Below, one piece after another: positions 33,907 to 42,988 of a DNA stretch of 64,000 nt. The position numbers and the translations under genes were made by a program. Source of the stretch: DAOUJI01 sp965237875 (GTDB lineage: Bacteria; Chloroflexota; Dehalococcoidia; Lucifugimonadales; JAGWBF01); NCBI GenBank assembly GCA_965237875.1, contig CBDEGP010000002.1, forward strand, positions 682,001-746,000, written 5' to 3'. The notes beneath the pieces were generated by a model that saw only the letters and a list, made by a program, of their open reading frames with translations, was not told the DNA's origin and ran no database searches. Position 1 is the first letter of the stretch, and each line of letters starts with the position of its first letter.

Positions 33907-35211
33907 CTATGACTGTCCCTGGTATATGACGGTTTCTGGTTTGAACGCCGCCCAGGCGAACCAGAAGTGATTGGCGTGCACGACGGGGGTCAATCGGGTC
34001 CCGGACAAGGGACCGCTGACGGCTTCTCCCACTATGTTCCAGACGCTGCCGGTCTGTTCGTCCACGATGTCGCCGCCGGCCGGTCTGAAAATCAGCTTCT
34101 CGCCGTTCACGTGCGGGTCGAACACCCCGGTCGCTCCCACGTCTTTCGAGAGGGCTATGATTCCGCTGTCAACGGCGGACTTGGTCCCTGGCTTGAAGAA
34201 GACGACCAGATTTTGGTCGCCTAACGAGTAGTTGACCACCCGTTCACGCTCCAGGACTGAGAAAGGAAAGGCGACGTCGGTCTCGTTGACGGTCACGGCG
34301 GCGACCCTCTCCTTGGGCTGGAGCCGCCCGTCAAGCTCGCCGTCGTACAAGAAAGGCGGACGGTCAACCGTATCGTACCCGCCGTAGGGATTGGAGCCGT
34401 AGTCCCTGCTGAATCCCGTGTCCCTGGACAGCACGTCGCCATCTGAATAGGCGTCTTTGAAGCTTTGATAGGAGATGATGGAAGCTGGAAGCATGGCCAG
34501 AGTCTTTCCTGTGAGTTCCCCAACGATGGCCTCTCCGGTGAACTGTTGCCACCACGACTCGGTCTGTCTGTCCCACATGATTAAGTCGCTGTTCCGTAGG
34601 TTCCCCGACGTTCCGAAGTCATACTCCACGCCGTCCAGCCTCCGGTCGAAGGCGACGGCGGAGTTGCATAAGGGGCAGAAGGTCACCGCCACCGGCGTTC
34701 CGCCGACTGCATCGTTGACTATTTCGTGCCATATCAGCACCTGAAGGGGATACGCCCTGGCGACTCCACCGATCTCCAGGGCAATGACCGGCTCTTGAGG
34801 GTCCATCCATGCGTCCGCGTCCTGAAAGTCGGTGAAGACCGGGCGGTCGATGGGAGGGATGCGGTCCCTGCCCTGGATTCCGACGGTGATTTCATCGTAG
34901 GGTACGCTGTGCCTGCTGAAATCTGTGGCCCATCCACTTGTGGAAAAACCGGCCGCGTCCAGTTCTTCCCGAAAATTCGGGTCCCGACCGAGAAGGTCCC
35001 TGGTGGGCCCGGGGTCCATCGTAGGCTCAGGCGATGGAGCGTCGGCGCCTCCGCAAGCCGCAGCGAGAAGAGCCATCCCGAACAGGACTCCCGCGGCGAT
35101 AAACGCTGTCCACACCTGCGACGGGCGTTCCCAGTAAGACGGCTCCGGCGCCGGGCATGCGGCCTGGGAGCGCCGAGTGCGGCGCTTAGACGCCCAGAAG
35201 CGAGCGGCCAA
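33907..35211 (-). CDS. DUF3179 domain lipoprotein
   Basis: 434 residues: a basic N-region, a hydrophobic stretch ending in LLAAACGG (lipobox Cys53), a short Pro-rich linker and a long soluble domain. The DUF3179 hallmark is PVAVTFCPLCNSAVAFDR with a CxxC pair, plus VLIWHEIVNDAVGG just before and FGTSGNLRNSDLIMWDR after it. Function of the family is not established; the CPLC motif and the neighbouring CcdA-like gene suggest thiol redox or metal binding outside the membrane. Its start overlaps the CcdA-like gene by 26 bp; a later start is possible. Confidence 0.85.
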   Translation of the reverse strand: MAARFWASKRRTRRSQAACPAPEPSYWERPSQVWTAFIAAGVLFGMALLAAACGGADAPSPEPTMDPGPTRDLLGRDPNFREELDAAGFSTSGWATDFSRHSVPYDEITVGIQGRDRIPPIDRPVFTDFQDADAWMDPQEPVIALEIGGVARAYPLQVLIWHEIVNDAVGGTPVAVTFCPLCNSAVAFDRRLDGVEYDFGTSGNLRNSDLIMWDRQTESWWQQFTGEAIVGELTGKTLAMLPASIISYQSFKDAYSDGDVLSRDTGFSRDYGSNPYGGYDTVDRPPFLYDGELDGRLQPKERVAAVTVNETDVAFPFSVLERERVVNYSLGDQNLVVFFKPGTKSAVDSGIIALSKDVGATGVFDPHVNGEKLIFRPAGGDIVDEQTGSVWNIVGEAVSGPLSGTRLTPVVHANHFWFAWAAFKPETVIYQGQS

Positions 35212-36448
35212 GTGTCAGCCAGTAGAATACGATGTACATGCCTGCCACCACCATCAACACCGCGCTTATAGGCTGCACCCAGGGGAGGACTTTTCTGAGA
35301 GCGCCCACCATCGCGCCTTTGAATATGGCAATGCCGATGGTGCACACGATGATGACCACTCCCATGCCTAGTCCGTACAAGGCCATCTGTCCCAGCGCTG
35401 AGGGCACGTCCGATACAGTGAGGCTCGTGCCCACCACCGCCAGGAATATTGGCAGCGTGCAGCTTAGGGACGCGATGCCGTAGCTGAGGCCGAAGAGGAA
35501 GTAGCCCTTTATGCTGACCTGGTTCGGGTTGCCTATCTTGGACGCTGCCTGGGTGGCGAAATTGGAGTAGAACTTGCCCCCAGAGAGCATCCAGGCCCCG
35601 AGACAGACCAGCAGGCCTCCAACAATAAGTCCTATCCACGGTAGAGCGTCCCTGACGAGTTCACCCCCCCCGCCTATTATGAGTCCGATGGCTCCGAACA
35701 GCAGCAAGAATCCCGCGGTGACCGTCAGCCCTACCAGCAGCGCCTTCGCTATTGTCTTGGCGTTGTACCATAACGAGCTCCAGAATTCTAATTCGTATTG
35801 GGCGCCGTGTTGCCGAACTCGCGACCCAGTTAAAGCTAGAACTAAGATCGTATTGCCGACGGTAACCACACTGTAGATGATTCTCAGTGCGATGTGCACA
35901 TCCTCACGGAACCATTGCCATAGAAGAACTTGGCCGGCGACGACAAATATGAGGAAGCTAAGCGCTGCACCCGACCTTATCATCCACAAGCGAGCTGGAG
36001 ATATGATGTCAGTCGCATCGATGGGACCGTCTATACCTACCGAATCCGAGGGCAAGTTAGAGCGTTGCAATGCAAACTTCCGGGTCTCCTGTCCCTCGTT
36101 TGTGCCCAGATACAGGCCCAGGTAAGCCGGAAGCATTGCGAAACCGCACGGGTTCACCGCCGCCACCATTCCGGCTGCAAAAGCGAATCCGAATCTCGCT
36201 GGGGCGATATCTCCCAGGTTGGTGGTAGAGCCGCCGGACAGCTTTTCAACGAACCCGTTGACGCCGTCGATGCCGCCCTCCCCACCCACTATCAGTCCCC
36301 CCACGACCGCCACAGCCAGGGCGACCCCTCCCATTAACAGAGGGACAATGTAGCTTTTAATCGGCTTGTCTTTGAACAGGCCCTGCATCAAGCGGGCGTT
36401 TCCTAGCATCGACAGCACCTCGCATTTGTCCTTTGCCGCATCGAACAA
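35186..36448 (-). CDS. CcdA/DsbD-like transmembrane thiol-redox protein
   Basis: 420 residues, about eight to nine hydrophobic segments. First redox region NPCGFAMLPAYLGLYLG and second YGIASLSCTLPIF match the two half-motifs of the CcdA/DsbD core, each with one Cys (NPC and LSC), which relay electrons from cytosolic thioredoxin to extracytoplasmic acceptors. A polar, partly charged insertion of ~60 residues separates the two halves after the first. Start could be the listed one or the internal MLGNARLM. Operon with the DUF3179 lipoprotein. It is a candidate electron donor for the selenothioredoxin lipoprotein at 25-26 kb. Confidence 0.85.
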   Translation of the reverse strand: MFDAAKDKCEVLSMLGNARLMQGLFKDKPIKSYIVPLLMGGVALAVAVVGGLIVGGEGGIDGVNGFVEKLSGGSTTNLGDIAPARFGFAFAAGMVAAVNPCGFAMLPAYLGLYLGTNEGQETRKFALQRSNLPSDSVGIDGPIDATDIISPARLWMIRSGAALSFLIFVVAGQVLLWQWFREDVHIALRIIYSVVTVGNTILVLALTGSRVRQHGAQYELEFWSSLWYNAKTIAKALLVGLTVTAGFLLLFGAIGLIIGGGGELVRDALPWIGLIVGGLLVCLGAWMLSGGKFYSNFATQAASKIGNPNQVSIKGYFLFGLSYGIASLSCTLPIFLAVVGTSLTVSDVPSALGQMALYGLGMGVVIIVCTIGIAIFKGAMVGALRKVLPWVQPISAVLMVVAGMYIVFYWLTLGRSLLGV

Positions 36449-36703
36449 GCTGAATCAATTGTATGCCCACCTGACTTGAGCGCCAACCGGTCAGGTCTAA
36501 TCCCGGACCCGATATCTTAGGGGACCTCACTATTTTGATACGACGCATTGACTCAATCGGCTTTATCGGCCCGTGGCTGCCTCCGGGCCATTCGGACTTG
36601 GACATAAAACGGGCCTGGGCCGATGGACACGTGAAACGGCGGGATGTAGTATCGACGTATCCTGGGGCTAAAGGCTCCCCTGTCAAGCGTTCGCCACTCA
36701 AAG

Positions 36704-38089
36704 ATGGAACACTACGACGTACTGGTCATAGGTTCAGGACCGGCCGGTCATGGCGCAGCCATTCAGGCCGCCAAGCTGCACACACGGGTCGCCGTAGTGG
36801 AGAAGACCCAGGCGCTGGGAGGCGCATCGGTAAATACGGGCGCCATCCCCAGCAAGGCCCTGAGAGAGGCCGTCCTGCACCTGACCGGTTTCAGGCAAAG
36901 GGGCGTCTACGGAATAAGCTACAAAGTCAAGGAAGACATATCCATCCAAGACCTGACCTTTCGCTGCGACCATGTCATCGAGAACGAGATACAGGTGCTG
37001 CAGAGCCAGTTCCACCGCAACCGCGTTGCGCTGTACGAAGGACGAGCCAGGCTCGCATCGTCCAACGACGTGGAGATCGACGGCGCGACAGACCGGACGA
37101 CCGTCTCTGCGGATAAGATAATCATAGCGGTGGGAAGCGCTCCGGCAAGCTCGCCCCAAGTTCCCGTTGACGGGCGCTCGGTAATAGACTCGGACCACGT
37201 TTACAGCCTGAAGTCGATTCCCCGCACCATCACCATCGTCGGGGCGGGCGCAGTAGGGATGGAGTACGCGGCGATTTTCGCCACCTTGGGAGTTGAGGCC
37301 ACTGTCGTTGACAAGCGGCGGGAGATTCTAGAGTTCCTGGACGGCGAAATACTTGAAGCCCTCTTGTACCATCTGCGCCAGCAAGGTGTAATCTTCCGCC
37401 TGGGCGAGGAGGTCACCCACGTGGAAACCGAGTCCTCAACGGTGACCGCCTACACTGAGAGCAATAAGCGCATTGCTTCGGAAGTCCTCCTCTACACCGT
37501 GGGACGCAATGGCGCCACCGATGGGTTGGGTCTGGAGTCTGTCGGCCTTGAGGCGGACTCCAGGGGCCGCATCCGGGTAAACCGTTTCTACCAGACGGAT
37601 GTTCCCCATATCTATGCCGTTGGAGACGTGGTTGGATTCCCGGCCCTTTCGTCCACGTCGATGGAGCAGGGCCGCATCGCCGCCTGTCACGCCCTGGGAA
37701 TCGAGATATGCCAAATCTCCGACACTATCCCATACGCTCTTTACACGATACCTGAGATATCGATGGTCGGAGGGACTGAGGAGCAGTTGACCCGGGGAAA
37801 TGTGCCCTATGAGGTGGGCATGGCCCGTTACAGGGAGACGGCCCGAGGACAAATCATCAACGATCCGGTGGGAATGTTGAAGCTCTTGGTGCACAGGGAG
37901 ACCCGGAAGATACTGGGAGTCCACATTATCGGAGAAGGCGCGTCCGAGCTGGTCCACATCGGCCAGTCTATTATGGGACTCGGCGGCTCCCTGGACTTTC
38001 TACTTAACAATACATTCAACTATCCCACTCTCGCCGAGTGTTACCGCATAGCCGCTTTGGATGTATTCAACAAGCTGGAGTCGCACTGA
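36704..38089 (+). CDS. sthA: Soluble pyridine nucleotide transhydrogenase
   Basis: 461-residue FAD flavoprotein moving hydride between NADPH and NAD. VIGSGPAGHGAA (FAD Rossmann), VGAGAVGMEYAAIFATLG (NAD site), YAVGDVVGFP, and a C-terminal dimerisation domain with IIGEGASELVHIGQ. The disulphide motif of the family is absent: GGASVNTGAIPSK has Ser42 and Ala47 where the redox Cys pair would be, as expected for SthA rather than lipoamide dehydrogenase. First gene of a carbon/NADPH cluster; its TGA overlaps the pgi ATG (TGATG). Confidence 0.9.
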   Translation: MEHYDVLVIGSGPAGHGAAIQAAKLHTRVAVVEKTQALGGASVNTGAIPSKALREAVLHLTGFRQRGVYGISYKVKEDISIQDLTFRCDHVIENEIQVLQSQFHRNRVALYEGRARLASSNDVEIDGATDRTTVSADKIIIAVGSAPASSPQVPVDGRSVIDSDHVYSLKSIPRTITIVGAGAVGMEYAAIFATLGVEATVVDKRREILEFLDGEILEALLYHLRQQGVIFRLGEEVTHVETESSTVTAYTESNKRIASEVLLYTVGRNGATDGLGLESVGLEADSRGRIRVNRFYQTDVPHIYAVGDVVGFPALSSTSMEQGRIAACHALGIEICQISDTIPYALYTIPEISMVGGTEEQLTRGNVPYEVGMARYRETARGQIINDPVGMLKLLVHRETRKILGVHIIGEGASELVHIGQSIMGLGGSLDFLLNNTFNYPTLAECYRIAALDVFNKLESH

Positions 38090-39759
38090 TGACGGAGTCC
38101 GGCGGCGGAACAGGTACAGGATTCCTGTCCATCGAGACCCTCACCCGTGGGCTGGGCGGTCATATCGAACAGGTCAGGCATGGCCTCAAGGCGTTAGAGC
38201 AAGCCCGCGTAGTCCCTCGAATATGGGACCGCGACCATACGGTTTGGAGACCTGGTCCGACCGAAATCTCCAACCGGCTCGGATGGCTCACTGCTCCCGA
38301 AGAGATGACGCACAAGGCGGCCGAACTGAAGACCTTCGCTTCAGACGCGGCAGGCTCGTTCGATCACGTCGTACTGTTGGGCATGGGAGGCAGCAGCTTA
38401 GGCCCCGAGGCCCTCCGCCGGTCCCTGGGACCCTCCGGAGGCTATCCGAAGCTCATTGTCCTTGACTCAACCGTGCCCGCTTGCGTCCAACGAGCGGCGG
38501 AATCCATAGACCCTGCGCGGACCTTGTTCATAGTGTCGTCCAAGTCCGGGGGCACCATTGAGACTCTGTCCCTCTACTCATACTTCCGGGACTTGGCGGC
38601 GAAACGCGTAGGGGACGCCAGGGCGGGCGCCTCCTTCGTGGCTGTCACTGACCCTGGCACGCCGCTGGAACGGATTGCCGGAGAACGGGGGTTTCGGAAG
38701 GTGTTTTTTAACCCGACTGACATCGGAGGACGCTATTCCGTGCTGTCCAACTTCGGCATGGCGCCGGCGGCGCTGGCAGGCATGGACTTGGAGAAACTCT
38801 TGGAGTCGGCCGTCAAGATGGCGTCGGCGTGCGGTCCCGACGTCCCATTGGAGCACAATCCTGCCGCGTGGTTGGGAGCGGCCTTGGGCGCTCTGGCCGT
38901 CGGCGGAAGGGACAAGGTTACGCTCGTGTCATCTAAGAGGATATCGAGCGTCGGACTCTGGATCGAACAGCTGATAGCTGAAAGCACAGGCAAGGAAGGA
39001 CGGGGAATTATACCTGTGGCGGAGGAGCCTTTGTTGGGTCCCGAAGCATACGGGGACGACAGGCTGTTCGTTTACCTGCGGCTGGCCGGCGACGACAACC
39101 AGGACTCAGACCTGGCTTTGCAGGCCCTTGAATCCGCCGGACACCCAGCGCTTAGACTCGAACTGGACGACGTCCACGATTTAGGCGCTCAGTTCTACCT
39201 GTGGGAGATGGCCGTCGCCGTTGCCGGGTCCATTCTAAAAATAAACCCGTTCGACCAACCCGACGTTCAGTCGGCAAAGGACATGACCGACAGCATCATC
39301 GAGCAATGGCTGTCCACCGGACTCCTTCCTGAGATAGACTCAAAGTTCAGCCGGGAAATCCTGGAGGGCCTGGATAAAGGAAACTACCTTGCCCTTCTTG
39401 CCTACACTGACCGGACGCCGGAGATGGACCGGGCGGCCGCTGAACTGAGAGAAGCGGCGATGAAGAGATTCAAGGCCGCAACCGCCTTCGGCCACGGACC
39501 TCGATACCTCCACTCCACCGGCCAGCTGCACAAAGGAGGCCCGAATTCAGGCGTTTTTGTCATGACGCCCCCGGAGACCGCTCCGGACCTGCCCATCCCA
39601 GGGTCGCCCTATACGTTCGGCACGTTGGCATCCGCTCAAGCTTTAGGTGACATGAATGCGCTGAGGGCGGCCAATCGGAGGATGACGCACACCGCCCCGG
39701 GCGGCGCAGGAATCGACGCCCTGCTGGAGACCGCTCGGTGGTTGGAAGAAACGGCATGA
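38089..39759 (+). CDS. pgi: Glucose-6-phosphate isomerase
   Basis: Interconverts glucose-6-P and fructose-6-P. 556 residues from ATG 38089, chosen because it overlaps the sthA stop by one base. Sugar-isomerase blocks: LLGMGGSSLGPEALRRSLG, SSKSGGTIETL (phosphate loop), GGRYSVLSNFGMAPA, GRGIIPVAEEP and a C-terminal HSTGQLHKGGPN. It resembles the PGI half of transaldolase-PGI fusions, though no transaldolase domain is attached here. Stands between sthA and a sugar-phosphate phosphatase-like gene. Confidence 0.92.
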   Translation: MTESGGGTGTGFLSIETLTRGLGGHIEQVRHGLKALEQARVVPRIWDRDHTVWRPGPTEISNRLGWLTAPEEMTHKAAELKTFASDAAGSFDHVVLLGMGGSSLGPEALRRSLGPSGGYPKLIVLDSTVPACVQRAAESIDPARTLFIVSSKSGGTIETLSLYSYFRDLAAKRVGDARAGASFVAVTDPGTPLERIAGERGFRKVFFNPTDIGGRYSVLSNFGMAPAALAGMDLEKLLESAVKMASACGPDVPLEHNPAAWLGAALGALAVGGRDKVTLVSSKRISSVGLWIEQLIAESTGKEGRGIIPVAEEPLLGPEAYGDDRLFVYLRLAGDDNQDSDLALQALESAGHPALRLELDDVHDLGAQFYLWEMAVAVAGSILKINPFDQPDVQSAKDMTDSIIEQWLSTGLLPEIDSKFSREILEGLDKGNYLALLAYTDRTPEMDRAAAELREAAMKRFKAATAFGHGPRYLHSTGQLHKGGPNSGVFVMTPPETAPDLPIPGSPYTFGTLASAQALGDMNALRAANRRMTHTAPGGAGIDALLETARWLEETA

Positions 39760-39835
39760 AGGGATGGGCCAAGACTTCGAAGCCGCCGGAATGGGGCGTG
39801 GTTGACCGTATCTGTTACGCCGGCGCGGACGGCGC

Positions 39836-40582
39836 TTGTTGATAAAAGCCTTCATATTCGACATGGACGGCACGCTCATCGACTCCGAGAGACTCTACGA
39901 GGGCGTCTACGCCGACGTCGTGACCCAGCTCAGCCCTACGCCGGTAGACCGCCGTCAGGTCACAAAGGAGTACGTCAAGTATATCGGCAAGCCCAGGGAG
40001 GCGATTTGCAAGGGTTTCGTAGCTTATTTCGGCCTGGAAGACGCCTGCCGGGACCTTATGCCCCGGTACGGTGTGGACGAGCCCTGGCAGGCGCTGGAGG
40101 CCATGCGGGTGAGCATGTACCAGGAGATGATTTCCGATCCTGGGTTCATAGTGGACAACAGCATCGCTCACAACGTGGACCTGGCCAGATGGGCCGCGGC
40201 GCAGGGACAGAGGCTTGCGCTGGCCACCTCCTCCTTTTCCCATGAAGCAGTGCAAATACTGGAGGCCCTCGACCTGCATGGGAGGATGGAACTGGTGCTG
40301 GGGGTGGAGAATGTCAGCCGGCCTAAGCCCGACCCCGAGATATACCTGCTTGCGGCTGAAGGGTTGGGACTGGCGCCGCAAGAGTGTCTAGCGGTGGAGG
40401 ACTCGGCCATAGGCGCCTCGGCGGCCCTCGCCGCCGGAATGTGGGTCATCGTGGCGCCGACGGACTGGACACGGACGGGTCTAAGCGACGTAGCCGGTCT
40501 GCGCACCGACTGGGTTGTGTTGGAGCCGTCTCAAGTAAGAATCACGGCCCAGAAAATCATGTCCCGGGCAGGCGGCGGCTGA
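39836..40582 (+). CDS. HAD-superfamily sugar-phosphate phosphatase or beta-phosphoglucomutase-like enzyme
   Basis: 248 residues. Motif I FDMDGTLID with nucleophile Asp9 and acid/base Asp11, motif II in LALATSSF, motif III/IV region RPKPDPEIY and EDSAIGASAALAAGM. A helical cap occupies residues ~15-85. This is the PGMB/phosphatase subgroup; acting on a sugar phosphate fits the cluster. Start TTG 39836 (a second TTG follows directly); no strong ribosome-binding site. Confidence 0.85.
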   Translation: MLIKAFIFDMDGTLIDSERLYEGVYADVVTQLSPTPVDRRQVTKEYVKYIGKPREAICKGFVAYFGLEDACRDLMPRYGVDEPWQALEAMRVSMYQEMISDPGFIVDNSIAHNVDLARWAAAQGQRLALATSSFSHEAVQILEALDLHGRMELVLGVENVSRPKPDPEIYLLAAEGLGLAPQECLAVEDSAIGASAALAAGMWVIVAPTDWTRTGLSDVAGLRTDWVVLEPSQVRITAQKIMSRAGGG

Positions 40583-40630
40583 GGTCCGGGCGGTCCCTGG
40601 ATATACGCTGAATCGTTTAACGGAGGAACA

Positions 40631-41539
40631 ATGGAGCTTGGCATGATAGGGCTTGGGCGCATGGGAGCCAATATGGTCCAGCGCCTCCTTGCCGGAGGTC
40701 ACCGCGTGGCGGTCTACGACATAAGCGCTGACGCCGTGGACGCCAGCCGGGGGCACGGCGCAGTTGGCGCCTCGTCCCTGTCGGAGTTGCTGCGGGAGCT
40801 CGCCCCGCCGCGAGCCGTATGGATAATGACTCCGGCGGGGGACGCTGCCGAGTCCACGATCGACCGGTTGGCGGCGCTGATGTCTCCCGATGACGTAATC
40901 ATCGACGGAGGCAACGCCAATTACAAGGACACCGTCCGCAGGGCTGAAAAGCTGGCGGAGCGCTCGATTCGTTTCGTGGACGTGGGCACAAGCGGCGGGA
41001 TATGGGGCCTGACGGAAGGGTACAGCCTGATGATCGGCTGCGAGGCCGAGACGTTCAAGAGGCTTGAACCCATCTTCCAGACCCTCGCCCCCGGTCCTGA
41101 CCGGGGCTATGGTCACGTGGGCCCCAGCGGAGCGGGCCATTTTGTGAAAATGGTCCACAACGGCATTGAGTACGGCTTGATGCAGGCCTACGCAGAAGGG
41201 TTCGAGCTTCTTCAGGCCAAGGGCGACTTTGGGTTGGACATTGCCCGGATTTCCCGGATATGGAGCCACGGAAGCGTGGTGCGCTCCTGGCTATTGGAGC
41301 TGACCGCCCGTGCGTTGGAAGAGGACCCCGCGTTGGAGGGAATTCAGTCCTACGTGGAAGACTCGGGAGAGGGACGCTGGACCGTCCAGGAATCCGTGGA
41401 CCTGGGAGTCCCGGCGCCCGTCATCACGGCTTCATTGCAGGCCAGGTTTCGCTCCCGTCAGGACCAACCCTTTGCCGGAAAGCTGTTGGCGGCTATGCGC
41501 CAACAGTTTGGCGGGCACGCGGTCAGGAGTTCCGATTAG
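40631..41539 (+). CDS. gnd: 6-phosphogluconate dehydrogenase, decarboxylating, short NAD-type
   Basis: 302 residues, the short tetrameric class. GLGRMGANMVQRL (nucleotide loop), IDGGNANYKDTVRR, the substrate-binding VGTSGGIWGLTEGYSLM, and KMVHNGIEYGLMQAYAEG with the catalytic Lys/Asn pair. Oxidises 6-phosphogluconate to ribulose-5-P + CO2. GGAGG precedes the ATG. Together with pgi and sthA it ties sugar oxidation to NADPH/NADH balance. Confidence 0.92.
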   Translation: MELGMIGLGRMGANMVQRLLAGGHRVAVYDISADAVDASRGHGAVGASSLSELLRELAPPRAVWIMTPAGDAAESTIDRLAALMSPDDVIIDGGNANYKDTVRRAEKLAERSIRFVDVGTSGGIWGLTEGYSLMIGCEAETFKRLEPIFQTLAPGPDRGYGHVGPSGAGHFVKMVHNGIEYGLMQAYAEGFELLQAKGDFGLDIARISRIWSHGSVVRSWLLELTARALEEDPALEGIQSYVEDSGEGRWTVQESVDLGVPAPVITASLQARFRSRQDQPFAGKLLAAMRQQFGGHAVRSSD

Positions 41540-41599
41540 TCCCTCCGCCCGCATCCGTTCAACGGGCCTTCAACCGCCCCGACGCCTTGACCATACGGG

Positions 41600-41605
41600 T
41601 ATAAT
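41600..41605 (+). promoter_or_regulatory. Candidate -10 box for the LLM oxidoreductase gene
   Basis: TATAAT at 41600-41605 in the 151-bp gap after gnd; no acceptable -35 at 16-18 bp. A GGAGGAG site precedes the ATG at 41691. Confidence 0.3.
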
Positions 41606-41690
41606 AATTTCACTCCCTGAACATTCCGGGCGCTTCAAAGCGGGTGACGCTGCCGTCCGGAAGTCGTAAAACTGATATGGAGGAGTCGAG

Positions 41691-42854
41691 ATGATAACCA
41701 GGTTCGGCAGTCTTTACGCCGGAAATGTAGACATGGACGACATAGGGCTTGAAGGAGCTCCGGTCAACGAACGGTGGCTTCCCGACGAGCATCTGGCTGG
41801 CGTATTCGACAAGTCGGAAAAGATGATCAGGCTCATGGACGATCTGGGTTACGACACCTTCTGGGCCGCCGAGCACCACTTCCAGAGGGAAGGCTATGAG
41901 TGCATTCCCAACCTGCTCATGCTCTACGTCCACATGGCGCAGGTCACCAAGAGCATAAAGTTCGGCTGTGGATTCAACATAAATCCCATGTGGCATCCTC
42001 TGAGGCTTGCCGAGGACTACGCCACGGCTGACCACTTAACCAATGGCCGGGTGATCTTCGGAGTGGGCCGCGGCTACCACAGCCGGGAGGTGGAAACCTT
42101 CGGGTCTCCCATATTGGACCAGCAGGCCAACAGGGAACTCTTTGAGGAGCAGGTCGAGGTCCTGTTCAAGGCCTTCAATGAGAAGTCATTTTCTCACCAC
42201 GGACAGCATTACGACCTTCCGCCCGACGTACCCTATAGAGGCTACGACTTGCAGGAGCTTACCTTGGTGCCCAGGCCCAAACACCTGCCTGTGGAATGCT
42301 ATCAGCCCATAGTCAGCGCCAGCCAAAGGGCTATGGACTTCATGGTGAAGTACAACATCAAAGGGATTGTCGGCGGCGGCGCCGCCATCGGAGGCGCTTC
42401 CGACGACGTCGTCGACCGGTGGAGGGACACTTTGGCCAAGGCTGGCGTAGAGACCGAACGGGGAGGCCGGCTGATTATCAGCTTCTCCCTCTTCATGGCC
42501 AACTCAAGAGAGGAGGCCATGGACCAGGGCCGGAAGATATTCCAGGAAAACATGAAGATGTTCGGCCCCTTGGGATTCGTGGCGGGGCTGACTAAAGAAC
42601 AGATAGATGCCATGGGAGACCGGCGCAGGGCTCCGACAGCCGGACTGCCCACCATAGAGGACGCGGTCGAAACCGGCCAGTGGATCATCGGGCCTCCGGA
42701 CCAGGTCATCGAAGAGATAGAGAGCATACAGAAGAGGTTCCCAGGTCTGGAGGAGCTAAACATAGGCGTGACCAGCATGGGCTCGCCCCTGTCCCTGTCC
42801 CTCGAACAGTTGGAATGGTTCGGGAAAGAGGTAATGCCTCATTTCAAGAAATAG
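41691..42854 (+). CDS. LLM class flavin-dependent oxidoreductase (luciferase-like)
   Basis: 387-residue TIM-barrel FMN/F420-dependent oxidoreductase. Characteristic blocks: DTFWAAEHHFQREGYE, IKFGCGFNINPMWHPLRLAEDYATADHLTNGRV (broken here by the usual strand order), FGVGRGYHSREVETFG, and a C-terminal GPPDQVIEEIESI that closes the flavin site. Oxidises an organic substrate with O2 and reduced flavin, supplied by a partner reductase not seen here. One of three LLM paralogues within 5.3 kb. Confidence 0.9.
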   Translation: MITRFGSLYAGNVDMDDIGLEGAPVNERWLPDEHLAGVFDKSEKMIRLMDDLGYDTFWAAEHHFQREGYECIPNLLMLYVHMAQVTKSIKFGCGFNINPMWHPLRLAEDYATADHLTNGRVIFGVGRGYHSREVETFGSPILDQQANRELFEEQVEVLFKAFNEKSFSHHGQHYDLPPDVPYRGYDLQELTLVPRPKHLPVECYQPIVSASQRAMDFMVKYNIKGIVGGGAAIGGASDDVVDRWRDTLAKAGVETERGGRLIISFSLFMANSREEAMDQGRKIFQENMKMFGPLGFVAGLTKEQIDAMGDRRRAPTAGLPTIEDAVETGQWIIGPPDQVIEEIESIQKRFPGLEELNIGVTSMGSPLSLSLEQLEWFGKEVMPHFKK

Positions 42855-42918
42855 GCAAAATCCAACTGAGGAGGGGGTTGAGGACGTTCAGTGACCTGAT
42901 TTTCGGAACGGAAATACG

Positions 42919-42948
42919 ATGGCCCCGACTCTGACATCGTGGGGCCAT
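42919..42948 (+). terminator. Hairpin between two LLM genes
   Basis: ATGGCCCC (42919-42926) pairs with GGGGCCAT (42941-42948), 8 bp perfect, 65 bp after the first LLM gene. It lacks a long T-run, so termination may be partial. GGAGG follows at 42975 for the next gene. Confidence 0.45.
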
Positions 42949-42988
42949 TGTTAGAGTTGTTAAAAACGTAATCTGGAGGTAAACCAAA

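Noticed and set aside
36449..36703. Promoter before sthA (TTGACT at 36548)
   Set aside because: No -10 hexamer at an acceptable distance; nothing else supported in this 255-bp gap.
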